NCBI GenBank assembly: GCA_026636295.1 | Contig: CP089451.1 | Location: 930,001-994,000, forward strand | From: Medakamo hakoo | Taxonomy: Eukaryota; Chlorophyta; Trebouxiophyceae; Coccomyxaceae | Direction of reading: 5' to 3' | DNA: 64,000 bases | In this document: in pieces, positions 1 to 10,300 of the stretch | How the letters are laid out: each line of letters opens with the position of its first letter | How positions within the stretch are numbered: position 1 is the stretch's first letter | Translations under genes and position numbers: made by a program | Notes under the pieces: generated by a model | What the model saw: only the letters and a program-made list of their open reading frames with translations | The model's database searches: none | What the model was told of the DNA's origin: nothing

Positions 1-1958
1 AGGTCGACAAGGCGACCGGCATCGCCCGCGCGCCCGCTCTGTACAACGGCGCCTTCTCCACGATCGCCTTCCTGGTCGGCGCGTCCACGTCCATCCTGTC
101 CGGGTTCCTGGGCATGAAGGTGGCCACGTTCGCCAACGCCCGCACCGCCCTGGAAGCCCGCAAGGGCATCGCGCCCGCCTTCATGACCGCCTTCCGGTCG
201 GGCGCGGTCATGGGCTTCCTGCTGGCCGGGCTGGGCCTGCTCGTCCTGTACCTGCTGACGGCCGTCTTCCGGGCCGTGTACGGCGACGACTGGGTCGGCC
301 TGTACGAGGCGCTGACCGGGTACGGCCTGGGCGGCTCGTCCATCGCGCTGTTCGGCCGCGTCGGCGGCGGCATCTACACCAAGGCCGCCGACGTCGGCGC
401 CGACCTGGTGGGCAAGGTGGAGAAGGACATCCCGGAAGACGACCCGCGCAACCCGGCCGTCATCGCCGACAACGTGGGCGACAACGTGGGCGACATCGCC
501 GGCATGGGCGCCGACCTGTTTGGGTCGTTCGCCGAGTCGACGTGCGCCGCCCTCGTCATCTCGTCCGTCTCCTCCCTGGGCGCCGACCACATCGGCCCGG
601 CCATGGCGTACCCGCTGCTCATCTCCGCGGCGGGCCTGCTGGTCTGCATGGCGACGACCTTCCTGGCGACCGACCTGCGCCCCGCGCGCGTCGTGTCCGA
701 GATCGAGGCCACGCTCAAGCACCAGTTGATTGTGTCGACCGCCCTGGCCACGCCCGCCGTCCTGGCCGTGTCGCTGTGCGCCCTGCCGTCCACCTTCACC
801 GGCATCTTCTCCGCCGACCCGGCCCGCGCCGTCCACGCCTGGCACCTGTTCGTCTGCGTCGCCGTCGGCCTGTGGGGCGGCCTGGCCATCGGCATCTCCA
901 CCGAGTACTACACCTCCAACCGGTACCGCCCCGTCCAGGACGTCGCCGACTCGTGCCGCACGGGCGCGGCGACCGACATCATCTTCGGCCTGGCCCTGGG
1001 CTACAAGTCCACGATCGTGCCCTGCTTCTGCATTGCCCTCGCCATCTTCGTCTCCTTCTCCCTGGCGTCCATGTACGGCATCGCGTGCGCGGCGCTGGGC
1101 ATGCTGACCACGCTGTCGACGGGCCTGGCCATCGACGCGTACGGCCCCATCTCCGACAACGCGGGCGGCATCGCGGAAATGGCGGCCATGGGCGAGGACA
1201 TCCGCGAGCGGACGGACGCCCTGGACGCGGCGGGCAACACGACGGCCGCCATCGGCAAGGGCTTCGCCATCGGGTCGGCCGCCCTCGTCTCCCTCGCCCT
1301 GTTCGGCGCGTACACCGTGCGCGCGGGCATCACCGTCGCGGAGTCGTCCATCCTGGACCCGCGCATCTTCGCCGGCCTGCTCGTCGGCGCCATGCTGCCC
1401 TACTGGTTCAGCGCCATGACGATGAAGTCCGTCGGCCAGGCCGCGCTGGCCATGGTGGAAGAGGTGCGCCGCCAGTTCAACACCATCCCGGGCCTGATGG
1501 AGGGCACGGCCCGCCCCGACTACCGGACGTGCGTCGAGATTTCGACGGCCGCCTCCCTGTCCGAGATGATCCCGCCCGGCGCGCTCGTCATGCTGACGCC
1601 CGTCGTCACGGGCGTCCTGTTTGGCACGCGCACGCTGGCGGGCCTGCTCGCCGGCGCGCTCGTCTCCGGCGTCCAGATGGCCGTGTCCATGTCTAACACG
1701 GGCGGCGCCTGGGACAACGCGAAAAAGTACGTGGAGGCCGGCGCGTCCGAGCACGCGGCGTCCCTGGGCGGCAAGGGCTCCGACGCGCACAAGGCGGCCG
1801 TCATCGGCGACACGGTCGGCGACCCGCTCAAGGACACGAGCGGGCCGTCGCTCAACATCCTCATCAAGCTCATGGCCGTCGAATCCCTGGTGTTTGCGCC
1901 CTTCTTCTCCGCCCACTTCCCCAACGGGCTCATCGGCAAGCTGTTTGGTGCGGCGTAA
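1..1958 (+). CDS. Vacuolar-type H+-translocating inorganic pyrophosphatase, 5'-partial
   Basis: Membrane-bound pyrophosphatase that couples PPi hydrolysis to proton pumping, normally into the vacuole or acidocalcisome. The reading frame is open from base 3 to a TAA at 1956-1958 (651 residues visible). The family is about 760 residues, so roughly the first 110 and the start codon lie left of the window. The visible part holds the family-specific motif [11 protein letters not shown] and the paired acidic motif [20 protein letters not shown], then a C-terminal [17 protein letters not shown] substrate motif, spread over many hydrophobic helices. The stretch [10 protein letters not shown] has Ala where K+-independent enzymes carry Lys, so it should belong to the K+-dependent type I class (inference from family knowledge). 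No intron interrupts the visible part. Codon use is almost purely C/G-ending. Confidence 0.95.
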   Translation, partial: VDKATGIARAPALYNGAFSTIAFLVGASTSILSGFLGMKVATFANARTALEARKGIAPAFMTAFRSGAVMGFLLAGLGLLVLYLLTAVFRAVYGDDWVGLYEALTGYGLGGSSIALFGRVGGGIYTKAADVGADLVGKVEKDIPEDDPRNPAVIADNVGDNVGDIAGMGADLFGSFAESTCAALVISSVSSLGADHIGPAMAYPLLISAAGLLVCMATTFLATDLRPARVVSEIEATLKHQLIVSTALATPAVLAVSLCALPSTFTGIFSADPARAVHAWHLFVCVAVGLWGGLAIGISTEYYTSNRYRPVQDVADSCRTGAATDIIFGLALGYKSTIVPCFCIALAIFVSFSLASMYGIACAALGMLTTLSTGLAIDAYGPISDNAGGIAEMAAMGEDIRERTDALDAAGNTTAAIGKGFAIGSAALVSLALFGAYTVRAGITVAESSILDPRIFAGLLVGAMLPYWFSAMTMKSVGQAALAMVEEVRRQFNTIPGLMEGTARPDYRTCVEISTAASLSEMIPPGALVMLTPVVTGVLFGTRTLAGLLAGALVSGVQMAVSMSNTGGAWDNAKKYVEAGASEHAASLGGKGSDAHKAAVIGDTVGDPLKDTSGPSLNILIKLMAVESLVFAPFFSAHFPNGLIGKLFGAA

Positions 1959-2268
1959 GAAAAAAAGGCGCTCGGTTGTGCGTCCGGAAGAAAGGTCCTT
2001 CCCATCGGTGGTGTTGCTGGGGATGGGAGGACGGAAACAACAACACACACACGTGTGTGTGGGGTGTGCGTGGTGAGGGGGGAGTCCCAACACAGGGCGG
2101 CCGCCCGTGCGACTGAGGCGGCGCGCTGCCTCTCCTCTGTCGCACGCCGGGGATGCCCCGTTACACAACACAGGCGCGCGCCCGGGCTGCTTTTCCTTGT
2201 GCGTGGGGGGAGTGAGAAAATGAGATGGGAGGGGGGCGTGTCAACAAAGCGACGCCCCACCCCCCTTC
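1959..2268. other. Convergent intergenic region, 3' ends of H+-pyrophosphatase and GET2-like gene
   Basis: About 310 bases between two convergent stop codons. It holds a short CA/GT stretch near 2040-2070 and a minus-strand TGTAA at 2161-2165. No coding exon was recognised. Confidence 0.6.
2161..2165 (-). terminator. TGTAA poly(A) signal for the GET2-like gene
   Basis: TTACA on the plus strand reads TGTAA on the minus strand, about 105 bases past the GET2-like stop. TGTAA is the usual chlorophyte polyadenylation signal. Confidence 0.45.
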
Positions 2269-3556
2269 TCACTGCCACCCCACCGCGCCCGCCACCACGT
2301 CCGCCGCGCTCACAGGCGACCCGCGTTTGACAGCTGCCAGGACAGCTGCGACGCCGGCAGAAACTAAAAACACGGCGACCGCGTCGGCGGCCGCGCCCAG
2401 CCCCGCGGCCGCACTGCTCGCGCTCTGCAGCGCGGCCGCCGCGCCGGGCCCGCCCGCCAAAGCCGCCGCGCCACGGACGAGCGTCGCCAGCCCGGCTTTG
2501 GGCGATCCGGTGCTGCCAGCTGCCGCTGCTGCCCACCGCGCGGCCAGGCGAGGGCGGGACGCCAGGGCGGACGCGGCGCCCGCGGCCAGGGCCCACTGCA
2601 GCAGGAGGAGGAGGACGAGCGGCGGGCGGGACAGCGCGGCGGCCGCGCACACGCCCGCCGCTCTGGCCAGGGCGCGCCGCTCGGGCGAATTCGAATCGGC
2701 CGCGGCTTCCGCGGCCACGACCCGGCGCAGTATGGGTAGGAGGGCGGGCAGCAGGGCGGCGGCCGCCAGGCGGGCCGGCGCGGACGCGGCGAGGGCGGCG
2801 GGCCAGAGCTGTGTGTGGAGGGGGGTGGGAGGCGTGTAGGGGTTGAGATCCGCACGTGCGTCCCCGACCTGCTCTCTCCTCCCATCTGTCCAGTCTGTCT
2901 GCCTGTTCTTTCCTCCTTTTCATGCTGCCTCCACCTTACCTGATCGGGTGCCAGGGCCTCAGCCTGGGCGACGCTCCCGCCGCCAGCGCGGCCTCCCGCG
3001 TCCGCAGCGCCCCTGCCGCCTTTGGGCGACGCGGGCAGCACAGGCCGGCCTTCGCCCAGGACGGCGGCGGCGCCACGGGCGCGCGGCGCTGAGGTGGACG
3101 GTCCTGAAGCAGGTGCAGACGTGGTGACGGCAGGTGGCACTGGTGCAGCGGCCGGCTCCGACGGCGCGGCGGGCGCGGCCTCGGCTGGGTTGATGGCAGG
3201 GGCGGATGGATGGAGAGGAAGAAAAAACCAGTGAGAGCCTCTTTCGGCGATGGCGAGCAGTGTGACGCGCTTTCTGTCCACGTGCACGGCGTGTGCACGG
3301 CCTCCTCCACATCGGGGCAGAGGTGTGGGAGGAGTGGCAACGCCCGCGCCAGAGGGCGCTCCCCCGCCCGCCCGTGTTTGTTTTTGCGCTCCACCCCATC
3401 GGCACGGCGCATGCATCCCTCCACCTCACCATACGTCTCCCGCCCGCCCGGCACGCGCGTGATCTTGGCCAGGCGGTCGGCACCGCCGGCGAGCACGCGC
3501 TGACGGCGGCGCTCGGCTGCCGTCAGGCCGGCGGATGGTTGGGCGACGTCACTCAT
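2269..3556 (-). CDS. GET2/CAMLG-like receptor for tail-anchored protein insertion
   Basis: Probable ER-membrane receptor subunit that docks the GET3 ATPase during insertion of tail-anchored proteins. Exons on the minus strand are 3430-3556, 2940-3184 and 2269-2808, giving 303 residues. Donors are GTGAGG and GTAAGG, acceptors CCCAG and CACAG, and all phases match. Residues 15-34 (AERRRQRVLAGGADRLAKIT) are the cytosolic basic motif shared by CAML, yeast Get2 and plant G1IP. A disordered Ala/Pro linker follows, then three hydrophobic segments in the last exon (the first just after its start, one with LVLLLLLQWAL, one near DAVAVFLVSAG), as expected of the family. Its start codon lies 72 bp from that of the divergent amidase gene. 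Identification rests on motif plus topology; overall sequence is diverged. Confidence 0.8.
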
Positions 3557-3628
3557 CTCCTGTTCGTGCCCTCCCTTTTTGTTTGGCGCTGTGCTGCCAC
3601 ACCGCAAAACTTTGCAAAGAGCAAAGCA
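3557..3628. promoter_or_regulatory. Very short head-to-head promoter region
   Basis: Only 72 bases separate the start codons of the GET2-like gene (minus) and the amidase (plus), so both 5' UTRs and promoters must overlap here or reach into the neighbouring gene. No TATA box seen. Confidence 0.55.
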
Positions 3629-5017
3629 ATGCTCGTGCGCGCCGGCCTGCGCCCTGTCCGACGCACGGCCGCCCGGACAGTGTTGGGCGCACGACAGAAC
3701 ACCAGCAGAGCCATGGCGTCTGTGGCCGCGGTGCCGGAATGGGTCTCGGCCGCGCGTGCCAGGGCGCCGACCGCGTTCCTGACCGACCCGGCCGGCGCGC
3801 AGTGGGCAGACGCGCCGCCACCGCCGCCGCCGCCCTCCGGCGCCGGCCCCTCCGGTCGTCCGTTGGCCAACGTCCTCCTGGCCGTCAAGGACACGTACGA
3901 CGTGGCCGGCCAGCCCACCGGGTTTGGCAACCCGGCCTGGCGGGCGTCGCACCCGGCCGCGCGCTCGACCGCGCCGGCCGTGTCCGCGCTGCAAGCGGCG
4001 GGGTGCCGCCTGGTCGGCCGGGCGGTGTGCGACGAGCTGACGTACGGGCTGGAAGGCGAGAACGTCCACGACGGCACGCCGGCCAACCCGGCCGCCCCCG
4101 GCCGCGTGTGCGGCGGCTCCTCGTCGGGCTGCGCGGCCGCGGTCGCGGCGCGCGCGGTGGGCGTGGCCCTCGGCTCCGACACCGGCGGCTCCGTCCGCCT
4201 GCCCGCCAGCTTCACGGGCACCTTTGGTTTCCGCCCCTCCCACGGCGCCGTGTCGTTGGCGGGCGCGTGCGCGCTGGCCCCCTCGTACGACACGGCCGGC
4301 TGGTTTGCGTGCAGCGCGGGCCTGCTGCGCGCGGCGGGAGAGGTGCTGCTGCCCACGGGCGGCGGCGGCGGCGGCGGTGCCCGGCCATGCCGCCTGACGC
4401 GCTGGCTGGTGGCGGCCGACGGCTTTGACGCCGCCCAGCCGCAAGCGAGCGCGGCGCTGTACGCGGCGGTCGCCGCGGCGAAGCCGGCCCTGGCCGCGTT
4501 GTTCACGGCCGGCGGCCCGACGGAAGTGTCGGCCGGTGGGTGCCTGCCCGGCGGCTTGGCCGCCGCGGCCGCCGCGTTCCGGGCCACGCAAGCGGCCGAA
4601 GTGACGGCGACGCTGGGGCCGTGGGTTGAAGCGGCCCGGCCCAAAATCGGTCCGGCCGTCCAAGGCCGGCTGGAGTGGGCGGCGAGCGTGCCGGCCGAAG
4701 AGGTCGAGGCTGGCAGGGCAGCCCGGGCGGCGGTGCGGGCGCACCTGGACGCGCTCCTCGGCACGGACGGCGTCCTCATGATTCCGGCCGCGCCGGGGCC
4801 ACCGCCCACGCCTGGGCCGGCAGCGGAAGCGGCCCGGCCAGCCATTCTTCAGCTGACAGCGCCCGCGGGCCTGGGCGGGCTGCCCCAGGCTGTGATTCCT
4901 GCGGCGGTCATTCCAGGCGAGGGGCCTGTGGGACTGGGTCTGATTGGGCCGCGAGGCTCCGATGCGGAGTTGCTGAAATTGGTGGAGGCGGTGGCGGTGG
5001 CGCTGGGGGGGCGGTGA
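3629..5017 (+). CDS. Amidase-signature hydrolase, AMI1-like
   Basis: Amide hydrolase of the amidase signature family, closest in motif to plant AMI1, which releases indole-3-acetic acid from indole-3-acetamide; the substrate here is not proven. Single exon, 462 residues. The likely Ser-cisSer-Lys triad is Lys87 (AVKDTYD), Ser164 (GGSSSG) and Ser188 (SDTGGSVR). The adjacent stretches GFGNPAW and FGFRPSHGAVS also match the AMI1/TOC64 branch. The start at 3629 adds a basic, Arg/Ala-rich leader before a second Met at 3713, suggesting organelle targeting; the second Met would give a cytosolic form. There is no TPR region, so it is not a full TOC64. The stop is followed by GC and CA repeats. Confidence 0.88.
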   Translation: MLVRAGLRPVRRTAARTVLGARQNTSRAMASVAAVPEWVSAARARAPTAFLTDPAGAQWADAPPPPPPPSGAGPSGRPLANVLLAVKDTYDVAGQPTGFGNPAWRASHPAARSTAPAVSALQAAGCRLVGRAVCDELTYGLEGENVHDGTPANPAAPGRVCGGSSSGCAAAVAARAVGVALGSDTGGSVRLPASFTGTFGFRPSHGAVSLAGACALAPSYDTAGWFACSAGLLRAAGEVLLPTGGGGGGGARPCRLTRWLVAADGFDAAQPQASAALYAAVAAAKPALAALFTAGGPTEVSAGGCLPGGLAAAAAAFRATQAAEVTATLGPWVEAARPKIGPAVQGRLEWAASVPAEEVEAGRAARAAVRAHLDALLGTDGVLMIPAAPGPPPTPGPAAEAARPAILQLTAPAGLGGLPQAVIPAAVIPGEGPVGLGLIGPRGSDAELLKLVEAVAVALGGR

Positions 5018-5148
5018 CGCGCGCGCGCGCGCGCGTGCTTTGTTGCTCTTGTAGATGGATGATGGATGGACGGAGATGGATGGATGGGACAGAGGTGGTC
5101 GGGAGACAGAGCGCAGTTAGCGCGGCGGAGAGAAAGAGGCGAGCGGCG

Positions 5149-5151
<3 letters not shown>

Positions 5152-5202
<51 letters not shown>

Positions 5203-5220
5203 GCGCGCGCCCGCGCGCGC
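5152..5220 (+). repeat. (CA)n microsatellite followed by (GC)n
   Basis: An uninterrupted CA run at 5152-5200 runs into an alternating GC tract at 5201-5220, ending 14 bases before the GH5 start codon. Such alternating purine-pyrimidine DNA can adopt Z-form and would sit in the 5' UTR or core promoter of that gene. Confidence 0.9.
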
Positions 5221-5233
5221 GCCTCTTTCCACC

Positions 5234-7574
5234 ATGGCGCGCCGCTGCGGCGCAGTCGCGACAGCCTTGGTCGCCCTGGTTGCCCTCGTAGCAGGTCAGT
5301 TGGACAGGTGGAGACGACGCGGCGGGGCGGCGACAAGAGGGACGGCCACGCGCGCCACGACTCCAATTCCCTCTCACCATCCCGACGCCCTCTCCTCCAC
5401 CCAACAGCTCCGGCCTCCGCCGGCCGGCGCCGCACTCCAGGATACGACCCTGTTATTGGCTTGACCAGCCCGCAAGTTGATTGGGACCCGCCGCCGCCTG
5501 TCGCGTTTGTGAATGGCCGCATCGTCGACGCCACGAGCGGCGCGAGCGTGCGGATGCAGGCAAGTTGGCACGGGTTTGATGGAGAGGCATGGCGGAGGGG
5601 TCGAGGGGGTTTCGGCACATTCACGCACTGGCACACTGTGGAGGAGACACCAGCGCGTCAGGCAGTCAAGGTGGAAGCTGTGCAGGCGGTGCTTGTTCGT
5701 GCCACGCGCCTCCCGACTCGCCGAAAAGCTGGCACGCGCGCGTGCGCGCGCGGGCACGCCTCAACCTAGCCACACACTCACCTCCGCCTCTCCGTCGCGA
5801 TCCACCCCCACGCACACAGGGCTTCAACTGGGCCGGCTTCAACTACGGCATGGGCTTCGTCGAGGGCGTGGGCGAACCCGGCGCGCCAGCCATTGCGGCC
5901 GATTTCGCGACGGCCGTGTACCGGCAGGCCCTGCTGGGCTTCAACCTCGTGCGCCTGCCGTTTCGGTTTGACGGGCTGGGCGAGGCGCCGCCGTCCCGCC
6001 TGGCCGGGCCGTGCAAGCCCGCGACGGTCGGCCAGGTGCGGCGCGCCCTGTCCTCCAACCCCTTCCCACCCTTTGACGACATCGACACGGACGCGCTGCC
6101 GCTGCCGCGCCCGCGCGCGCCGCCCGCCCGCCCGCGGAAGGGCGACCCGGCCTGCAATTACTACATCCCGGACTCGACGGTGCTGGACCGCCTGCTCTTC
6201 GCGGCCCAGTACTACGTCGCCAACGGCTTCTACGTCATCCTGGACTGGCACCCGACCGACCACCCAGAGAGTTTCGCGCGGGCGGACTCGGCCCTCGTCG
6301 GCGACGAGGCCGCCTTTGCGCGGGAGTGGGGCGCGCTCGCGTCCGCGCTCGCCTCCCTGCCCGCCTGGAAAGCCGGCCACCTGCCCGGCCGCGTCTTATT
6401 CGACCTGATGAACGAGCCGGACCGCTTGGGCCTGGCGTGGAACGTGCCGACGACGGGCCGGGTGAATGAGAGCGCGCTGGCCGCGGCCGTGCGGGCCGGC
6501 GAGGTGGGTGGGAGCGTCCGCGCCCCCACCGCTGCCGGCCGCCGCCTGGCCCAGTGGGCGCCGGTCGGGGATGGCTTGCAGTCCGGCCTGGACCCGCGCG
6601 ACGCCGCGGCGGGCGGCAGCAGCGGCGGCGGCATGGTCATGGTCGGCCCGGACGGCGCGGCGACGGAGGAGGAAGAGGAGGGAGGCGAGGAAGGCGGCGG
6701 CGGGGAAGACGGCAACCCCACACTGGCCGCGGCCATCGCGGCCGGCACATACAACACGACCCAACGCCCGCTGTCCGACCTGTACCTGGCGGCCGCGGAC
6801 GCCGTCCTGGCGGCCACGCCCGCGGGCAGGGGCAGGGCCTCCGGCGCGCTGTTCATCCTGGAGGGCACCAATCAGAGCTACTGGACGCCGCCGATGGCGT
6901 GGGGGTCCGGCTTCATGACGGACGCGGGCGTCGCGGCCGACCACGCGGCCGCGGGCCGGCGCTACTCGGACGCGGCGCCCTTCTTCGAGTCCCTGACGTC
7001 CAAGCCCGCCTTTGCGGCCCGCGTGGCGCTGGGCCCGCACATCTACGGCCCCTCCCTGGGCTGGGACCCGGCCCAAAACTCGGGGCCGACGCTCTGGGCC
7101 ACGCACTCAAAGGCCATCGGGTACGGGTCCAAGTTCGGGGCCACGTTCCCGCTCATTCTGACCGAGTTTGGGTCGCACCTGGACACGGCCGCGGACGTCA
7201 CCTGGCTGGCCGACCTCGCGCGGTGGGCCAACTGCCGGGCGCCCGCCCCGCCGTGCGGCCCGGGCGGCGACCACTCCCCGATCGCGGCCTGGGCGTGGTG
7301 GCAGTGGTCGCCCACGGCGTGGGACACCGGCGGCCTGGTGGAGGACGACTGGGTCACGCCCGTGTGGGCCAAGATCAACAACCTGACGTCCCTCGCGGCG
7401 ACGGCCGAGGCCAACGGCGGCGGGTGGTGGCTGCGGCCGTGGTACCTGGGCCCACGGAACGGGACGACGAGGGCCGCCGCGCGCGCGGCGGCTGGTGCGG
7501 CGGGTGCTGCTCCGCCTGCGGCGGCGGCGGGTGCTGCTGCGCCGGCGCCCGGGCCCGCGCCTGTTAAAAAATAG
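5234..7574 (+). CDS. Secreted glycoside hydrolase family 5 (cellulase/mannanase-type)
   Basis: Likely endo-glycosidase on beta-glucan or beta-mannan. Exons 5234-5294, 5408-5559 and 5820-7574 give 655 residues. Exon 1 encodes a signal peptide (MARRC then ATALVALVALVA). The second intron starts with GCAAGT, a GC-AG intron whose phase fits exactly, joining VRMQ to GFNWAGFNYG. Domain landmarks in order: GFNLVRLPFRF, ILDWHPTDHP, the acid/base Glu270 in LMNEPD, and the nucleophile Glu520 in ILTEFGSH. An acidic low-complexity insert (E/G-rich) and a stretch starting GPDGAATEE lie between the two catalytic Glu, so the domain is longer than usual. The C-terminal tail is Ala/Pro-rich. The exact GH5 subfamily cannot be told. 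A direct (CA)n repeat precedes the start. Confidence 0.87.
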
Positions 7575-7621
7575 AAGAGGGAGAGAGAGAGAGAGCGGAG
7601 AGGAGGGAAAGGTGGGCGCGG

Positions 7622-7626
7622 TGTAA
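7622..7626 (+). terminator. TGTAA poly(A) signal for the GH5 gene
   Basis: TGTAA lies about 50 bases past the GH5 stop and before the DPY30-like start, so the two tandem genes can be polyadenylated separately. Confidence 0.45.
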
Positions 7627-7780
7627 AGTTGTTTTTTTCATTGATGGAGCGAGCGCTGAGGGCGGGTGGGGGGGCAGGTTGAAGGAGAGAGAGAGACGCC
7701 GATGCAGTCCCCACACACTCCCTGTTTTCTCGTGCGGCGTTGCCCCATCCCGCCGCGTCATCCCCCTCTACCCCACTCAC

Positions 7781-8164
7781 ATGGACCCGTCCACGACAGG
7801 GGTCCCACCCTATGGCGGTGGCCCGGGCGGCGCGCCCGCGGCTTTCATCCCCGGCGCGCCTGCTGCTGCTGCGCCGCTCGTCCCCGGCGGACCGCCGCCG
7901 CTCGTCCCCGGCCTGGGCGCGCCCGTCGCCTTGCCCGTCCAGCCACCCCCACCACCTCCGATCGCGCTGGCCGTGCCTGGATCGCTGCCACCCAGTTCCA
8001 AGCCCGTGCGCGCGTACATCGAAGCCAACCTGGCGGTGCCGCTCATGGAATGCCTGACCGCGACGGCCAAGGCCCGGCCGTCCGACCCGGTCGGCTTCCT
8101 CGCCGCCCGCCTGATCGAATGGCGGGATGCTGAGCTGGCGAAGAGAGCAGCGCCCCGCCCTTAG
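7781..8164 (+). CDS. DPY30-domain protein
   Basis: Small protein of 127 residues, single exon. The first two thirds are disordered and rich in Gly, Ala and Pro. Residues 85-120 form a Dpy-30 motif (YIEANLAVPLMECLTATAK followed by RPSDPVGFLAARLIEW), a short helical hairpin that dimerises and binds amphipathic helices. Dpy-30 domains occur in the COMPASS histone H3K4 methyltransferase core and in flagellar radial-spoke or adenylate-kinase proteins; sequence alone does not decide between these. It follows the GH5 gene by 206 bp on the same strand. Confidence 0.8.
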   Translation: MDPSTTGVPPYGGGPGGAPAAFIPGAPAAAAPLVPGGPPPLVPGLGAPVALPVQPPPPPPIALAVPGSLPPSSKPVRAYIEANLAVPLMECLTATAKARPSDPVGFLAARLIEWRDAELAKRAAPRP

Positions 8165-8630
8165 GGTGGGGCGCAGTAGATGAAACACGCTTCCTGGGGC
8201 GGCGGCGGCGGCGGTCCTGTAGTGGCGGCGCGCGGGCCTTCGCACCCCTCCCCCCCTCTTTTCGTTTCTCCCTTAGACGCCAGGCCCAGAGAGAGGGGGG
8301 GACGCACACGCGCGCCGCGCCGCGCGCCGTCGTGCTGTCGAGTGTGTATGTGTAAAAGACGTGTGTGTGTTTGGGCTGTCACCCCTTTTCATTCCACAAC
8401 CCACCCAGCGCTGCCCCGGTCCATCCCAGCCCATCCACCCGCACCCCCCGCGCAAGGAACCAAAAAAACACGGAAAAAAATGGAAACACATCACGCACCA
8501 CAACTGACGGCCGCCCGTTCACGCCGTCGGCCTCTTCAACGCAGGCACACCGCACCCCCGCACCCCCCCTTTTTTATTCGACAAAACCAAAAAACAATCA
8601 GCAACTCCCATGTCCATGCCTGTCCCTCAC
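8165..8630. other. Convergent intergenic region
   Basis: About 466 bases between convergent stops. It holds a plus-strand TGTAA at 8351-8355 and several A-runs near 8460-8480 and 8580-8600. No coding sequence or RNA gene was recognised. Confidence 0.55.
8351..8355 (+). terminator. TGTAA poly(A) signal for the DPY30-domain gene
   Basis: TGTAA about 190 bases downstream of the stop codon, in an AT-richer patch of the convergent intergenic region. Confidence 0.4.
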
Positions 8631-8942
8631 TCAAGCCGACGCCGCCTGCGGCACGGGCGCGCCCACGGCCGGCACGCCGTCCAGGTGGCCCAGCACGCCC
8701 GCCACGGCAGCCGCCGGCCAGATGGCTTCGAATTCGCGCGCGCCCAACAGGATGAACCGGAATTCGAAGGACGCGTCGGACGCGGGCGCGGAGGTGGAGG
8801 CGGTCGCGGACGCGAGCGGCGCGCGCGCTTGCGCCCACACCGCGGCCGTCGACATTTCCAAGGCCGCGTCGTCGTCGGAGGAGGCCTGCCAGTCACCGCA
8901 CACGTGGAGCGTGGCCACGGATTTTTGGAGGTTGCGCAGGAG

Positions 8943-8993
<51 letters not shown>

Positions 8994-10300
8994 GATGGGA
9001 TGGGAGTGAGAACAGAGTGGGCGTGGTCGGTCGCGTTTTTTTTTCCCCCTCCCCGCACGGACCCGACCCCACCACACACACAACCAGCACCTCCTCACCT
9101 TGATCAGGTCGTCGTACTCCGTCCGCGTCAGGGCCGCGCTCCACCCGTCCCCGCCCACGACGGCGCAGTAGTCGGGCGAGCCGGGCGGGGACGACCGGTC
9201 GACGCCCAGGCGCCAGCCGGGCCCTTCCGCGAGGTCGAAGTCGCGGGGCGGGCCGCCGGCGCCGGACCCGCCCGCGCGCCGGCCCGCTTTGCCATCCTCG
9301 TCCGACGAGTCCATGGACGCGACGGACGACATGAAGGACGCCGCGACGGGCGGCGGGGCGCGGGCGTCGTGGGGCAGCGCGACGATCGAACACCCGTTCA
9401 CATCGCACTGGAGCTGCATGCCGGGCGGCAAGCCGGTCGTGCCGGAGGAGGACGGGGCGGAGGAGGAGGAGGGCGGGACGGTGCCGCCGGTCGCGGCGGC
9501 GAGGAGGGCGTCCGCGGCTTTCAGGGCGTCGTCGACCTGGCGGGAGAGGGGTGGTGGTGGAGGAGGGTGGGGAGGGAAGCGAGGGGGTGAGGGTTGTGTG
9601 CGAGGCGGAGTGAGTGGCTATCGAGGGCGCTGCTTGGCTTGGGGAGGCCGCAGAGCGCCGACCGCCAAGCAGTGGATTGGATTTCAGCGCCGCTGGCATA
9701 CATGTGCAGCCCCACTGGCTGAATGTGGCTGAAGAGAGTAGGCCGGCCGAGGCCCAGGCCCGACGGGCGGCCCGGCAAATTCTCAGGCGCGGGGCCAGGG
9801 GAAGCGCGCGTTTTTTTTGGTCGGCGGGCAGTGCGGACGCCCCCCGACCGTGCGGAGGAATGGCGCGGTCTTCCGCTCAATGTGCATTTCAGAGAGTGTC
9901 AGGCTTTCAGCTAGCTATCCGACCAGGATTCGAGCCGAGGCAAGGCGACCGACCGCGAGGGCGGCGGCATTTTCTCTCCCCTGTCGGCGGCGAGGGCGAC
10001 GGCCCTGTCTGGTGCCGGCCACAAGTTTTTCGGACGGGGCCGACCGCGCAGTCACGCAAGCCCACACACGCCGACCGTCCAAAGCTCGCCCTTGGACAGT
10101 CGGGCTCCCCACGCGAAAGGGGGCGCGCCCGTCGCCGGGCGTGACCACGGCTGCGCGCCCGATCCCCCTGCTCTCTCCGCTCCGCTATCCCTTCTTACCG
10201 AGTCGCCCTCGGCGCGGACCGGCCGCAGCGGGCGGGGCGCGGGCGCCCGAGACGCCAGGCCGCGGGCCGGAGGGCCGGCAGGCCGCAGGCTGAAGGCCAT
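8631..10300 (-). CDS. Plastid DUF1818-domain protein
   Basis: Conserved protein of plants, algae and cyanobacteria, function unknown. Minus-strand exons 10199-10300, 9099-9536 and 8631-8942 give 283 residues, all in phase 0, with donors GTAAGA and GTGAGG. Exon 1 is a 34-residue transit-peptide-like leader (MAFSLRPAGPPARGLASR, then Arg/Pro-rich). The DUF1818 region begins near GWRLGVDRS, continues through VGGDGWSAALTRTEYDDL, and ends with FEFRFILLGAREFEAIWPA. The last intron ends in a long (CA)n run directly before the AG. The first intron is 662 bp; its junctions are supported by donor, acceptor and phase only, so exon 1 is less certain than the rest. Confidence 0.82.
8944..8991 (+). repeat. 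(TG)n microsatellite at a 3' splice site
   Basis: About 24 TG units; on the minus strand this is (CA)n running straight into the acceptor AG of the last DUF1818-gene intron, apparently standing in for a polypyrimidine tract. Confidence 0.9.
9537..10198 (-). other. Long first intron of the DUF1818 gene
   Basis: 662 bases, less regular in base composition than the exons, with several T and A runs. A tRNA-like T-loop motif at about 9926-9936 does not fold into a tRNA. No other gene recognised. Confidence 0.55.

Noticed and set aside
542-1696. 384-codon plus-strand ORF in another frame of the H+-pyrophosphatase
   Set aside because: Arg/His/Gly-rich shadow frame of the same gene.
1520-2923. 467-codon minus-strand ORF antisense to the H+-pyrophosphatase
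   Set aside because: It is rich in Arg, Pro and Gly, overlaps a well-conserved enzyme, and has no domain. GC bias removes stops from shadow frames.
5152-5200. Possible telomere- or transposon-related repeat
   Set aside because: It is a plain CA microsatellite without terminal repeats or target-site duplication.
9915-9945. tRNA-like T-loop (GGATTCGAGCC) in the DUF1818 intron
   Set aside because: The flanking bases pair in only about three of five T-stem positions, and no acceptor, D or anticodon arms could be built.
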